In this document: positions 22,781 through 34,319 of the stretch, in pieces
Position numbering within the stretch: position 1 is the first letter of the stretch
How the letters are laid out: each line of letters opens with the position of its first letter
Assembly (NCBI RefSeq): GCF_029931775.1
Contig: NC_079320.1
Coordinates: 54,081,521 to 54,145,520, forward strand
From: Euleptes europaea
Taxonomy: Eukaryota; Chordata; Lepidosauria; Squamata; Sphaerodactylidae
Length of the DNA: 64,000 bases
Direction: 5' to 3'
Notes under the pieces: generated by a model
Databases searched by the model: none
Told to the model about the DNA's origin: nothing
The model's input: the letters and a program-made list of their open reading frames with translations, nothing else
Program-made: the position numbers and the translations under genes

Positions 22781-24020
22781 TGCTGCGTTGGGGGTGGGGA
22801 GGGAAGAGGAGGGTCTTGAGGCTCCGCCTCTCGTGTGGGTGCGCGTTGCCTCCTCAAACACCGGCTGGCGTCGAGCCACCCCCGGGACGGTGTGTTTGCC
22901 TTGCACGACGATGGCCATTTGGTGCACCGGCGACGGAAGCTCGAGGGAGCGCCGCGAGACACGTTTCCCCCACCCGCTCCTCCTGCCACCGGCTCGTGAA
23001 ACGGGCCGGGTGCGCGCGCAACGGCGAGCCCGCGGTCCGCCGCCGCCGCTTTGTCAATCAGTTTCGCCGCGGAGGGCGGCGATGCATTTCGGGACTTGTA
23101 GTCCGCGGCCCGGCCGCTTCTCTGAGCGAGGGAGGCCGGCCGGAACTACGTTTCCCGTGGGCGCCCGCGGACGGAGGGAGGAAAGGGAAGGCAGAAAGGG
23201 AAAAAAAACACGCACGTAGAGCGCAGCGGGGCAGGTTGCCGCCGATGCTGCTCGGCTGCCGGAGACACAACAGCTGAAAAGTCTCTCCGCGCGCGAGCAG
23301 AGCGGGCAGCGGAGGCGAGCGGCGGCTTTGTGCGCCGTCCGTCCGTCCGGGCTTGGCTGCTTGTGCCGGCTGGTCTCCGCTTTCTGCCCGGCGGGGCGGG
23401 GCCGGCGGCTGTCCGGACCGAGGGGGCGCGGGGCGGGCGTGGAGAGCAGCCTGGGCGGCTGCAGGGACTTGAGCCCAGCCGCTCGGCCCTCCTGGGTCGC
23501 CCCGACGAAAGGGAAGCCGGAGGCGGCTGCGGCGGGGCGGCCGGCCGAGCCCCTTCCCTCCCCAGGCAGCGGCCGCGCGGCATGAACGGCTTCGGCCCCG
23601 AGGAAGTCGCCCGCGGCGGGGGGGAAGCGGCCGCCGTCCCCGCCGTGGTGGCCAACGCGGCGGCGGCCGTCGAAGTCCTGCCTCCCCCGCCGCCGCTGCC
23701 GCCGCCGCCGCCCGGGCTGGGCGCCGCCTCTGCGGCTGCCACGGCCGCCGGCCCGGCCGGACCCCCCGGGGCGGCGGCGGCGGCGGCTGTTGTTGCGGCG
23801 GCGGCGGGCGGGCCGGGCGCGGGGCAGCTGTGTTGCCTGCGCGAGGAAGGCGAGCGGTGCGGGCGGGCGGCGGGCAACGCCAGCTTCAGCAAGCGCATCC
23901 AGAAGAGCATCTCGCAGAAGAAAGTCAAGATCGAGCTGGACAAGAGCGTGAGTGGCCGCCGCGGGGCAGCGGGCGGGGGCGGCTGCCTTGCAGGGGGGGC
24001 GTGTGTGTGTGTGTGTGTAG
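22780..24020 (+). promoter_or_regulatory. SAP30 CpG island and promoter
   Basis: CpG density rises abruptly near 22780 and falls after exon 1. No TATA box is apparent. The start site probably lies between about 23150 and 23330, giving a GC-rich leader; this is inference. Long open frames on both strands here are CpG-island artefacts. Confidence 0.7.
23084..23160. promoter_or_regulatory. Two ZNF143/STAF-like sites
   Basis: The complement of 23084-23102 reads ACTACAAGTCCCGAAATGC, close to the ZNF143 consensus ACTACAATTCCCAGAATGC. A second site, AACTACGTTTCCCGTGG, lies at 23144-23160 on the plus strand. The pair is divergent and about 60 bp apart in the proximal promoter of SAP30. Such sites are common in CpG-island promoters. 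Confidence 0.6.
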
Positions 24021-27000
24021 ACGCTATGGGGAGCGGTTAAGACGCGTAGGGCTGTTTAGCGTGGAAAGAAGGCGGCTAAGAGGAGACATGACAGAGGTCT
24101 ATAAAATTATGCATGGATTGGAGAGAGTGGACAGGGAGAAGTTTTTCTCCCTCTCCCATTATACTAGATCACGGGGTCATCTGCTGAAGCTGGAGGGTGA
24201 GAGATTCAAAGCAGATAAAGTATTTTTTCACACAACGCATAGTTAAATTGTGGAACTCCCTGCCCCAGGAGGTGGTGATGGCTGCCAGCTTGGAGGGCTT
24301 TAAGAGGGGAGTGGACCTGTTCATGGAGGAGAGGGCTAGCCATGGCTACTAATCAAAATGGATACTAGTCAAGCTGCATACCTATTCTCTCTAGTATCAG
24401 AGGAACAGGCCTATTATATTAGGTGCTGTGGAACACGGGCGGAATGGTGCTGCTGCCGTCGTCTTGTTAGTGGCTTCCTGGAGGCACCTGGTTGGCCACT
24501 GTGTGAACAGACTGCTGGACTTGATGGGCCTGGGTCTGATCCAGCAGGGCCTTTCTTATGTTCTTATGTTTGTGGGTGGTGGTGGTGCTGCTGTTGGTGG
24601 TGAGAATCATCCCTTGATCCCACCCCGAGGCCGAGGGAGCTGGCGGCTTCAGCCCCCCCCCCTTTGCACTCTGCGGAATAGGGGCGGCGGCGGCGGAGGA
24701 AACAAAAGCAAAACCGAGGGCAGGGGAAAGAATTGGGGGGGGGGAGATCCATCTTTCCATCTAGAAGCAGCAGATCAAAGGCAAAACCTTGGATTTTTGC
24801 CTTGGATTTGCCGCTCTCCAGGTGCACCTTTTCCCCCATCTGAATTCTCAGTGCTCAAAAATTAAGCCCCCGTGCAGAGTTTTGAGAGTTTGGATGGGGG
24901 AAATGGGCATCTAGAAGAGCAGTCAATCCAAGGCAAAACCTCCCTTGCAGAAATGGCCCTCGAGAGTCCGGCGCTGTCTTGGCTTCCTCTCTTTTAGTTC
25001 GGAGACAACCTGCTCTCCATCGGCTCTGTTGCCCTCTTTGCTACCCACCCCATTCTCTTTTTTTTTCCTCCCCCCCCCCCCCCCGCCGAGTTACGTTTCT
25101 TTCTTTGGAATGGAAGGTCCTCGCACGAGAAAAGGTCAGTCACTCAAAGTAGCAGAGAGATTCAAGGCAACAGGGGTCCATTACTTCCTCCTGGTGCCCG
25201 CTGCGGGCTTTCTTCTCAACCCCCCACCCCCACCCCATGCCTCGTTTTGTTTGCCCTTGGAACAGTTGGCCGCATGGCCGACGTTGCAAAAGCCGGGCAG
25301 GTTCTGCTCCTGGTCTTTGTGAGTGGGGATGGAAGTGCCTTCTTCCTTCTTTTTCCCTCCCCTTCTCCCTCCCATATTTTAATGTTTCCCATCCCTTTCC
25401 GTTCCTCTTCCCAACACGCCGAGGTGTTATCTTTTTAAGGGCGATCATGCCCTTAAAACTTCTCAGCGTGAGCAATGGGGCTCCCTAGACTGATTTGTTG
25501 TGCGGGAAATCGCACTTCATTTCTGTTTCGCTTGCTCTGAGCACTGTGTGTGTGTGTGTGTTTCATGGAGTGCTTCTGTTTTCCCTGGAGAGGGCAGTCC
25601 TTGGCTGCTTCGCCTCGTGCTGCAGTGTTGCACGTACGACTTTGCCACTGTGTCTCCTTCCCCTTGGCAGCCTGCAGGCTCTTCATTACCCCGCCTTTCC
25701 TGCAAATGAAATACCTGCAACCCGTGTGTACATGCAAGGTTGGCGACCATCCTCTTCCCTCCCGAATATAAAATGAACAATGGGGGTGGGGGGAGGACCC
25801 GTGTAATGAAACAGGCATTCCTAAAGTCGGAGCATGTTAACCTGCACAGTAAATGTCTGCCGGCTTATGGCTCCCTAATGCTCAGCGAATAATTGTTCGT
25901 TCTGGTTAATGCGCACCGATGTCTGGAATGCTTTTGGGGGGGGGGGGCTGGCACAATTAACGTGTGTCGTCGTAAAATGGTAGCAGAAACTCGAGGCTTC
26001 TAAGGAAATTTCCTCTGTTTGCTGCCTGCTGTCAGGAGATCGAGAAACGGTTTGGCTTTGGGGGAATATTTTCAGCTTGTATTGGCTTCCCGAAGCTTGC
26101 CGGCTAGATGTGATATTTGCATCCAAGCTTGTGTGAAAGATGCTTTCTGACTTACAGCCCCTTCCTGTGGCTGTTTACTGATAAGTACCACCGGAGTTCA
26201 GTGGTAAGCGGGGTTAGGGTTGCAGTGCTCGGTGCGGCCTTAAGTCCCACTTACTTGATAAAATCCCACTGGATCAGTGGGATTTGTGAAGATGTTTAAG
26301 ATCATTCTGTTAATGTGCAGCCTGGATATTGTTCTCTATAGTTTCAAAAAGTTTGGGAGTCCAAAGTATTCATGTGTGAAAATGAAGAGCCTCTCCCTAG
26401 CCCCAAGAAATGGGTACATTTCTTGCAATATCTTTAATACTGGATTTTGCAATCAAAGAAACTTGCGTGTGTAGAAAACATTCCAGACTTTGGCCCTGGA
26501 CTTTTTAAATTTTATTTAAAAGTCTTTCAATTAGCCAAAAAAAAAAAAACCTTTAAAAAAACCAAAACACTTTGTTTTGTCACTTTCCCTCTTTCTGCCT
26601 ACCTATGTTAAAAAGGCTTCTATTATAGTCTTTACTTGGCCAGTGGGAGTAACAAGAGTGGTGAAAGGCATTTCCGGAGCCAAGTCGGCTGCACTGCAGT
26701 AACTCTTTTTTAATGCACCAAATTTCCTCTGGCAAGGCTTCATCACAGTCAAAAGTGTGTGTGTGTGTTTTATCGTGTGCTTTACAGTAAGATGTTGATG
26801 TGATAAACTTGCTGTAAGCCACTGTTGACTGGGGGCAGCGTACGCAGTAAAGAAGTTTGAAATTTTGCGCTAGTTGAGTGGCATATTGTTAACACGTCTC
26901 TTTAAACTTTCAGGCGAGGCACCTGTATATTTGTGACTTTCACAAAAACTTAATCCAAAGTGTCCGAAACCGAAGAAAGAGAAAAGGCAGTGATGATGAT

Positions 27001-30000
27001 GGGGATTCGCCAGTGCAAGATGTTGACACTCCAGAGGTAGATTAATAGTTCTTGCAGTTGTAGAAATATAGAAGATTCTTCTACAGGACTCCTGAAAATA
27101 ATGCTTTGTTCATCACCTTGGGTTACAATTAGTGGCTCAAGTGTGTGTGTGTGTGTTTTACTATTGAATCTCACATTTTTTTGTATATGTGTGGGGTTAT
27201 GTTTCATGACAGTGTTTATGCTTAGGTTTACTCTCTTTAGAGTTTGGGCGTTTGAAACAAGTGTAGATGGAAGTGTTAACATCGGTGCTAAATACTTCAT
27301 TAAAGAGCTTAGTTTTGTATAATATTGGAAATAAAATTCTCATGAAGAAGAGTTGGTTTTTGTATGCTGACTTTCTCTACCACTTACGGGAGACTCAAAC
27401 CGGCTTACAATCACCTTCCCTTCCCCTTCCCACAACAGACACCCTGTGAGGTCAGTGAGGCTGAGAGAATATGACTTGCCCAAGGTCACCCAGCTGGCTT
27501 TGTGTGTAGGAGCGGGGAAAAAAATCCAGTTCACCAGATTAGCCTCCGCCGCTCATGTGGAGGAGTGGGGAATCAAACCCGGTTCTCCAGATCAGACTTG
27601 CTTTGAAACTGCCTTCATGTGGTTATCTTCTGCCACTGCTGCAGCCCTGTTGGATGGGAGCCATCACATACGTTTTGGCACCACCTCTCCGTGGCAGAAG
27701 CTGCCCTTGCACTAGAACCTCTCAATGCAACACAGTAGAATCACATGCTACACATGACAGAATTGGGGGGGATTAGAGAGGAAGTTTTCAAGCTGCATCT
27801 TCACAGTAAAGGTGTAACTCGCATGCCAGTGTTCAGATTAAAGAATCCTGTTGTTTCCTTTCTAGGTCGATCTGTTTCAGTTGCAAGTAAACACACTAAG
27901 AAGATACAAAAGGCACTTCAAGTTACAGACTAGACCAGGACTCAACAAAGCACAGCTTGTTGAAGTACGTACAAATTTAACTTTAGTGTGTTTGGTCTTT
28001 TTAACTATGGAACTAGTGTGTAGTTCTTTAATCTTTGTATATTAAGGACTGTCTGTTCTTCTTTTTCTCCACTGACTATAGCATCCCACCTGTTTCTGAC
28101 CATATCCCTAGCCATTTTTTTTCTTTTGTACTCACAGTTATGGAACTTTCTAAGACTGGTATAGGTCAAAACTGAAATTAAATGAAAGTACTTAGGATGC
28201 TCAGATCCCAAATTGACTGTGAAGAGCTCCCGAAGGTTCTCCAAACTTGTTAACAGGTCAATAGAATGATAGATGAGATTTTGTGGCAAGTATGTACAAA
28301 TTGTTGGATTCTGGACCAAACAGTACTAACTCCACATATATGCTAGTGGCATTTGAACTGGTGGTAAGGAACCAGAGAAGAGATCTTGGACAGACAATAA
28401 GAAGGCTCACTGAAAGTTTCAGCTTGGCATTCTGTCAAAATAGAAAAAAACCAGATTCAGTGTTCACCATAATCAGGAATATGATTAGAAAATAAAACTG
28501 CAGGCATTGTAGGTGCATATATTTGGAGGCTTTTTAGTTGTCTGCCTCATGTAAAAAAAGGGCTGGATCTAAGGAATATCTTCTGCTAAGTAAGAAGTCT
28601 TCCTTTAGTGGGAGCCTCCTCACTTAAGGGAAAGAAATCTTCTAATCCAGTCCATTATAAATCTGAAGAAAGTACAGGGAAAACAACTAGAATCCTCAGA
28701 GGGATCTGGCAACCAAGACAGGGAAAATGAGATTTATGAGAAATGCTCAGTAACAAAAGATTATTCAGTCTCAGAACAGTGGTGCTTGGGAATATACAGT
28801 TAAATTGATAGCATCAGGATAAACAGAACTTTGTGCTGTAGAACTTCTAGAACTGCAGAGTTGTAGCAATGATCCCCATCAACGTGTATTTGCCTGTCCC
28901 AATGCTAGGGACCTGACCTGGATGGCCCAGGCTAGCCTAACCTCGTCAGATCTCAGAAGCTAAGCAGGGTCAGCCCTGGTTAGTAACTGGATGGGAGACC
29001 ACCAAGGAATGCCAGGGTTGTTAGTGCAGAGGAAGGCAACGGCAAACCACCTCTGTTAGTCTCTTGCCTCAAAAAACCTACTGGGTTGCCATAAGTCGGC
29101 TGCAGCTTGACGACACTTTATACACACAATGCAAGGGATGAGCAATAGGGAGAGGCTGTTCTGTGCTTCCCACGTGCTCTTGCAGAGAACTAGATGGTCA
29201 GAGGTAATTGCAAGTAAATAGTCTGATTGGCATTTCACTATCTATTTTGATGGCATTTGCAAATGTGGCTACCTCATGCTTCATTTATAAATCATACAGA
29301 TGGTTTATGAAATCTAGCACCAGTTTCAGTGTAGATGGGGTGGGGGATGTCACTAAGTTTTTCTCTATTGTGAAAAATAGTTTTTCTACTTTCATTGCCC
29401 CCACCCACCCACTACATATTGGTCCATAACTAACAGGACCTTTCTTTGTTTCTGAGGAGTCTTCCGTAACAGGCCTTGTCAGAACCACAAGGTTGCCTTC
29501 GCATACATTCTGTTGGTACTATCAAAGAATTTAAAAGCTAGATGGACACTTCCCCTTTCTGAAACTACTGTATTCCTTAAAACTCTAGATCAGTGGTTCC
29601 TAAACTTTTCAGGCCACCGCCCCCTTGGTTGCACAAACTCAACCCCACTACCCCCTTGATCTGTTGTAAATTAGTGAACAACACAGTTGAAGGGGCCCAC
29701 CTCTAGCACCCTCCTGCTTCCCCCTTGCCTCTTAGTGCCCCCCTAGGTAATCCCACCACAACCAGGGGATGGTACTGGCCACTTTGGGAACCACTGCTCT
29801 AGATTAAACCATCCTTTCTGCCAATTAACGTGGTGCAGAGGCTACCCTGATGGGTCTGTGATTTCCTGGGTTACCTACTTTATGCTCAAGATCTCTTGGT
29901 ATTGGCGTTGCATTGACTACCTTCTAACCCACTGTTAAGAGAGCTGGTTTTAATGTTGCATGGTCTTCCTAAAATATCCGCATTTCTTGTTACAGTTATT

Positions 30001-30808
30001 TATGAACTCTCAGGTGAATTGTGTTGAGCTCCAGTGACTTGTTAATTTTTAATTTTGTCAATTTGGTTCTCAAACATTAGAGACTCATAAGTGTTCTCTT
30101 AATTATACACACTTCAGATATGTTCTTCTTTCTAGAGAAGGCAAATAAAGGGAAAATATTTAACATGGCGCTAACTTGCTGTAACCGGATTGATTTCCCA
30201 GTTAGGAACTGCATATTCTAAACCAAACTCATTTTTATGATAGACAGTTTTAGTACTTATCCGCACACCTGTCTTCCTTGGCAGAAAAGCACTGCTCCTT
30301 ACCTGGAGTTCATTACATGGCTGGATCAAGTGATTCAGAGCCATTTTCAGTTGCTGTTTGCAAGGAAATGGGTAATTGGAAATAATTCCCAGTGGTCCAG
30401 AATTCCTAGTAAAACATTTTAAGTTTGGGCAGTTTGGTATCCATATGATGTTTCAGTCTAATAGGATAAGGCTCTGATAAAAGTGATAGGTTCCTTTTAG
30501 AAAATAATGTTGGGCGGACTGATGGCTGCTTGTGTGCAACAACAAACAAGCTTGAAGAATGTGTCAGTTCTAGTCTTGTTTTTTAAAACTAAGACTAGAT
30601 TGAGCTATATCAGCAAATAAATTATAAGTGCATGGAGTCTGAGTGATAAAATTAACATCCATTGTCCTTGAAACTTTTCCTACAGCTAATTGGATGTCAT
30701 TTTCGGACTATTCCAGTGAATGAAAAGGACACCTTAACCTATTTCATCTACTCTGTGAAGAACGACAAGAATAAATCTGACCTAAAAATGGATAGCGCTG
30801 TCCACTAA
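23582..30808 (+). CDS. SAP30: Sin3A-associated protein SAP30, four exons
   Basis: Coding exons are 23582-23947, 26914-27036, 27866-27964 and 30686-30808, all with GT/AG junctions in phase 0, giving 236 residues (220 in human). The start [14 protein letters not shown] matches the family. The N-terminal half is low-complexity: a proline run at about residues 34-44, then alanine/glycine. From residue 82 the protein is nearly identical to known SAP30, including a zinc finger with ligands probably Cys84 or 85, Cys93, Cys129 and His132, a basic stretch (RNRRKRKG) and the C-terminal Sin3-interaction region to the end [13 protein letters not shown]30 is a nuclear scaffold subunit of the Sin3-HDAC corepressor. 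The Cys-rich [12 protein letters not shown] and separate neighbour HMGB2 argue for SAP30 over SAP30L. No defect is seen. Confidence 0.97.
24028..24571 (+). mobile_element. CR1 LINE 3' end in SAP30 intron 1
   Basis: The CR1 ORF2 C-terminus is readable ([15 protein letters not shown], then [10 protein letters not shown]). It is followed by the 3' UTR with CACTGTGTGAACAGACTGC and a tail of TTCTTATG octamers. It is 5' truncated, inserted 80 bp after the exon 1 donor, in the same orientation as the gene. The same 3' UTR recurs at 49478. Confidence 0.85.
24765..24965 (-). repeat. GC-rich hairpin element, copy 2
   Basis: Arms CCCCCATCTGAATTCTCA (from 24833) and GTTTGGATGGGGG (to 24900) enclose a loop containing AGCCCCCGTGCA, the inverse of the loop in copy 1 near HMGB2. 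Outer flanks with CCTTGGATTTGCC and CAATCCAAGG extend the palindrome to about 95 bp per arm. Confidence 0.6.
24966..26913 (+). other. Rest of SAP30 intron 1
   Basis: Holds a C tract at 25070-25084, GT runs at 25545-25561 and 26755-26768, and a G tract near 25936-25947. A weak interspersed repeat remnant lies near 26190-26285. No extra exon was recognised. Confidence 0.5.
27345..27600 (-). mobile_element. tRNA-derived SINE in SAP30 intron 2, minus strand
   Basis: Starts at the reverse-complement tail AGAAGAGTTGGTTTTTGTATG and runs through AGACTCAAACCGGCTTACAA to the B-box region AATCAAACCCGGTTCTCCAG. Same family as 21150, 41785, 48100 and 53140. Confidence 0.8.
28912..29126 (+). mobile_element. 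5S rRNA-derived SINE in SAP30 intron 3
   Basis: The head CTAACCTCGTCAGATCTCAG, AAGCTAAGCAGGGTC and GGATGGGAGACC is the 5S rRNA internal promoter. The body is AGGCAACGGCAAACCACC and the tail GCTTGACGACACTTTA. A 12-bp duplication flanks it (CAATGCTAGGGA, CAATGCAAGGGA). A SINE3-type element, not a 5S gene. Confidence 0.85.
29591..29806. mobile_element. hAT-type MITE in SAP30 intron 3
   Basis: Inverted ends CAGTGGTTCCTAAACTTTT and CTTTGGGAACCACTG lie within a perfect 8-bp duplication, CTCTAGAT (29583-29590, 29807-29814). It is noncoding. Confidence 0.85.
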
Positions 30809-30970
30809 ATAAGCAAACTTGGGACTTGCAGACATTAAAGACTGTTCTGGATGTACTGACGCTTTCTTTATAACTGTATTCAGGGAGGAAATCCTGGTGT
30901 TATTTTTCATGGTTGTCAGGAGGGGCGGGGATTGTTCAAAAATGATATTTCCATGGTAAAAGATATTTTA

Positions 30971-30976
30971 AATAAA
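30971..30976 (+). terminator. SAP30 poly(A) signal
   Basis: AATAAA 163 bp after the stop codon, followed by a GT-rich stretch (TGATGTTTCTGTGCC). This predicts a short 3' UTR of about 180-190 bp. Confidence 0.7.
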
Positions 30977-31009
30977 TACTATTGATGTTTCTGTGCCTGC
31001 ATGGGTTTG

Positions 31010-31718
31010 CTGTCTATCATGTGCGTAAGGCTATTCTTTTCGAACTATCTATTAATCTCCTAGAAGTTGAAATGTGGAATATCCTCTGAAAGTAATATTT
31101 TCTATACATTTAATCAGGATATCGCTGTGAAAATGCAATAGCGCCAAGTGCTCCTTCCATAATCAAATTACCTTGTCTTCCAGTAATTTAGTTGCAAATA
31201 CTATTGCTGGCCGTTGAATTTGTCCTCGAGGCCTTTGCATAGAAGAACCCTAAATACACTTTGAGTTCTCTTATATCATGGTATGCTTTGGCATGATGTC
31301 TGCACTGATAAACCTGGTTTGGTAGCAGCTCTCGAACCATGAATTGGAAACCATGGTCTAAAATAGGTATGCAAACCATTGGGTATGTTAACTAAGTCTG
31401 GCATCATTTCTGAATAAACAAACTGTAGGTTATTACTTAAACGTCTGATTTTGCTGGAGCATGGAGACAGGTGATTTTTTTACTCTGAGGCCAGGAAATG
31501 AAAGCAGGCATGTAACACTAAACAGTCACTTGAAAGCTCAAACGGTGGTTTGAGTTCTAAACTATGCTTAGCAAACCACACTTTAACATGGTGTCTGAAC
31601 TGAACCTTAGTATTAGCTGTTGCTCATTTGCTACTTTCAAAGTAACTAACTTGGTGGCAACTCATATGACCGCTATTACATGCAGGCTTCTATTTTGATG
31701 TATAGTACTAGTGGTATT
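31010..31718. other. Noncoding downstream of SAP30
   Basis: No exon or clear repeat was recognised. The sequence is AT-rich. Confidence 0.5.
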
Positions 31719-32009
31719 AGGAGACCTGTGGCTCAGAGTGTTAAGCTGCAGTCAAAAGCTCTGCACACGACCTGAGTTCTATCCTGACGGAAGTCGGTTT
31801 CAGGTAGCTGGCTCATGGTTGACTCAGACTTCCATCCTTCTGAGTTGAGTAAAATGAGTACCCAGCTTGCTGGGGGTAAAGGGAAGATGACTGGGGAAGG
31901 CACTGGCAAACCACCCCGCAAACAAGGTCTGCCTTGGAAACGTCGGGATGTGACGTCACCCCATGGGTCAGGAATGACCTGGTGGTTGCATGGGACCTTT
32001 ACCTTTTTT
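31719..32009 (+). mobile_element. tRNA-derived SINE (Sauria-type)
   Basis: Same family as 14535, with tail ACCTTTACCTTTTTT. A perfect 12-bp duplication, ACTAGTGGTATT (31707-31718, 32010-32021), flanks it, showing a well preserved insertion. Confidence 0.9.
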
Positions 32010-32021
32010 ACTAGTGGTATT

Positions 32022-32520
32022 GGAAGCTGTAGTCAGCAAACTCTGATTCTAGAGTACTCCCACAGACTTCCTTAAGTGTACAACAAACTTTCCTTTCTGT
32101 ATCCACTATGGAACTCCTGTTGGGGAATAGCAAAGCCGAATGTTTTGTATTACTGTTTCAAGTACTGTTCTTTGTACTCTTTAATTTCTGTAGTCGATGA
32201 GAATAAGATCCCTTCTTTGTTGTCAATATGGCTTGAAAAGTGACTTTAATTTACAGTGTATAAGGAGCTGTGAAATGGTGATCCAGCCTTTTATATTCGG
32301 TAGGCCAGTCAGGAACCCTGATCTAGCTTGTGTTCAGATTGGTGGAGGTGTATGCGCACAACTCGTTTTTTGGATAAGGATTATTCTAGATGGAGCCGTA
32401 ACAGGTGATCAGTACTCCTGGAACTAGTAGCAAGTATACAGACACATTTGCAGGCCTCATCCTGATAAGATCTTGTCCCCTTTGCTCAGCAAAGTTTAAA
32501 GCTGCTTCCCTACTTAATTA
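32022..32520. other. Noncoding, nothing recognised
   Basis: No exon, repeat or RNA gene could be identified. Confidence 0.5.
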
Positions 32521-32525
32521 TACAT

Positions 32526-32765
32526 GAGTTCAGTGGCACCTTGATAACTAACAAAACTTGTTCCAGCATAAGTTTTCATAGGTGAAAGCTCACTTCGTCC
32601 AGATGTCTGAAGTGTCCATCCTTAGCAGCTATACCTAAAACTACAGGTTGTGTGATTGAACACTTTATACAGAAGTGAGCCCTTTTGCAAGAATACATTT
32701 TGTTAGTCTTCAATGTGCGAATGGATTCCTTTTTTAATTTTGCTGCAACAGACTAACATGGGGAA
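32526..32765. mobile_element. Penelope-like element, inverted halves
   Basis: The left half (32526-32617) is the complement of a sequence whose right half appears forward at about 32690-32765 (TTTTGTTAGTCTTCAATGTGC). Only the right half continues about 40 bases further (AACAGACTAACATGG). The left half in complement has GACGAAGTGAGC..TATGAAAAC, a diverged version of the hairpin motif at 8541. One-sided tails and inverted halves are known features of Penelope-like elements. Confidence 0.5.
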
Positions 32766-32769
32766 CCCT

Positions 32770-34100
32770 CTGGATTTACGTTCCTCTAACAAGTGGCTCT
32801 TCAGGTGTAAGAGCCACATAGGATGGAGGGATGCTTCTAAGTTTGTGAAGCAAAGTGGTGGGGTACAAGCCCTTGTTTTCTGGATTGCAGTAGTGATGTG
32901 TAACAGCATCATTTGGGGGGGCAAGTACTCTACTCATTAGTACTACCAGAGCTCTGTGTCCTGGTTTCAAATCACTTTCCTTAGCTTCATGCATCTCACT
33001 GTCCGCGTTTTCCCTGTGTTGGATATAAATCAGCTGATGCACTGTCAACCCAGTTTAGAGTAGGTGTGGCCAATGCCAGTTGTTTAATACTGTCGAAATA
33101 TGCGGATATAGTTAATCTCAGCAGGATTTGATTATTTGGGAGGCCAAACTTGATTTTTTCCCCCCTTAAAACAAGAAAAAAGCTATGTGTTTAGACTCAA
33201 TCTGATACTTGTTGAGCACCTAGTGAGCTGCTGAGGTGTATTATTGCTGTCTTCTAACATCAGATTGAGAGCAAATTACTTTGAAGACTAACTTTAAAAA
33301 ATAATGAGAGGCAGCAGTTAATGATGAAGAGCTTCTCTAAAGCTGCAGTCGTGCTCATCTTCGCTGGGGAGTAAGTCGTACTGAAATCGATGGTATGCAG
33401 CTCAAGTCCTAACCATTTTTTAGAACTACAACACTAAGAAGAAGAAGGTGAGTACCTGATCCCTTTTGTGGTCTCTGATTTTCTTTGGTTTGGAATTCAC
33501 ACTGTGCTTTTGATACACAAAATCTGTTAGGCACCTTCGTCTTGTGGTTAAATGCAAAGACCCGAGTGGAATCTTTTTGCCCCTTCGATTGGCTAGAGCT
33601 TAAGAGTGATTGAAAATGAAGGCTGCACTCCTATGCACACTTTTCTGGGAATAAGCCCTGTTGACTCCGCAGGACTTGCATGCAACTGAATATGCATAGC
33701 CTCAGCTTTTGAACGTAATGCATTAAGGCAATTTTTAACAGGGTGGCTTCATATAAACTAGTCTTTAAACTCACTGTAGCAGAAACCCAAGTATGGTTGA
33801 TATTTTGAGCATGACTTTTTCAGTGACCCTCTAAATCTCAATGGTGCTGTCATAAAAAAAGGAATAAAACAAGATCATAGAGAACAGTGTGTGCCATTGT
33901 TCCTGGTTTGACTGATTCCCTTCACTGTTGTGAGCCATTATGGGCAACTGTTATAGTGACCCCGTCTTGGAGAGATTCTAGTAGCCTCACAGAGCTGTTC
34001 AGCATCATAAGTAGGCAGTAAAATTAAATGGAAGCAACAGTGGACACCTTAGGGAATTGATGCTACACTGCAGAAAACTTCAAACTGCTGAGCTGGAATG
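32770..34100. other. Noncoding with small repeat remnants
   Basis: Short squamate interspersed remnants lie near 33340-33410 and 33620-33705 (CACTCCTATGCACAC, GAATATGCATAGCC). No exon was recognised. Confidence 0.4.
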
Positions 34101-34107
34101 GTGGGAC

Positions 34108-34318
34108 TGTGGCTCAGTGGGAGAGCCTCTGTTTGGCATTTAGAAGGTCCCAGGTTCAATCCCCAACAACTCCGGTTAAAGAGACTAGGCAAGTCAGTGG
34201 CATGAAAGACCTCTACCTGAGAGCCTGGAGAGCCGCTGCCGGTCTGAGTAGACGATACTGACTTTGATGGACCCAAGGATCTGATCCAGTATAAGGCAGC
34301 TTCGTGTGTTCATGTGCT
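34108..34318 (+). mobile_element. tRNA-derived SINE
   Basis: The head GGGACTGTGGCTCAGTGGGA and box GGTTCAATCCCC resemble a tRNA-Ala-like sequence. The body is CTCTACCTGAGAGCCTGGAG and the end TCTGATCCAGTATAAGGCAG. Plus-strand member of the family at 4590. Confidence 0.75.
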
Positions 34319-34319
34319 A

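Noticed and set aside
23146-23943. 265-codon frame opposite SAP30 exon 1
   Set aside because: CpG-island DNA gives long chance frames; the plus-strand SAP30 frame is conserved and spliced.
28925-29000. 5S rRNA gene
   Set aside because: Only the internal promoter part is 5S-like; it continues into a SINE body and has target duplications.
34108-34180. tRNA gene
   Set aside because: The tRNA-like head belongs to a repeated SINE with a long body, seen at many other positions.
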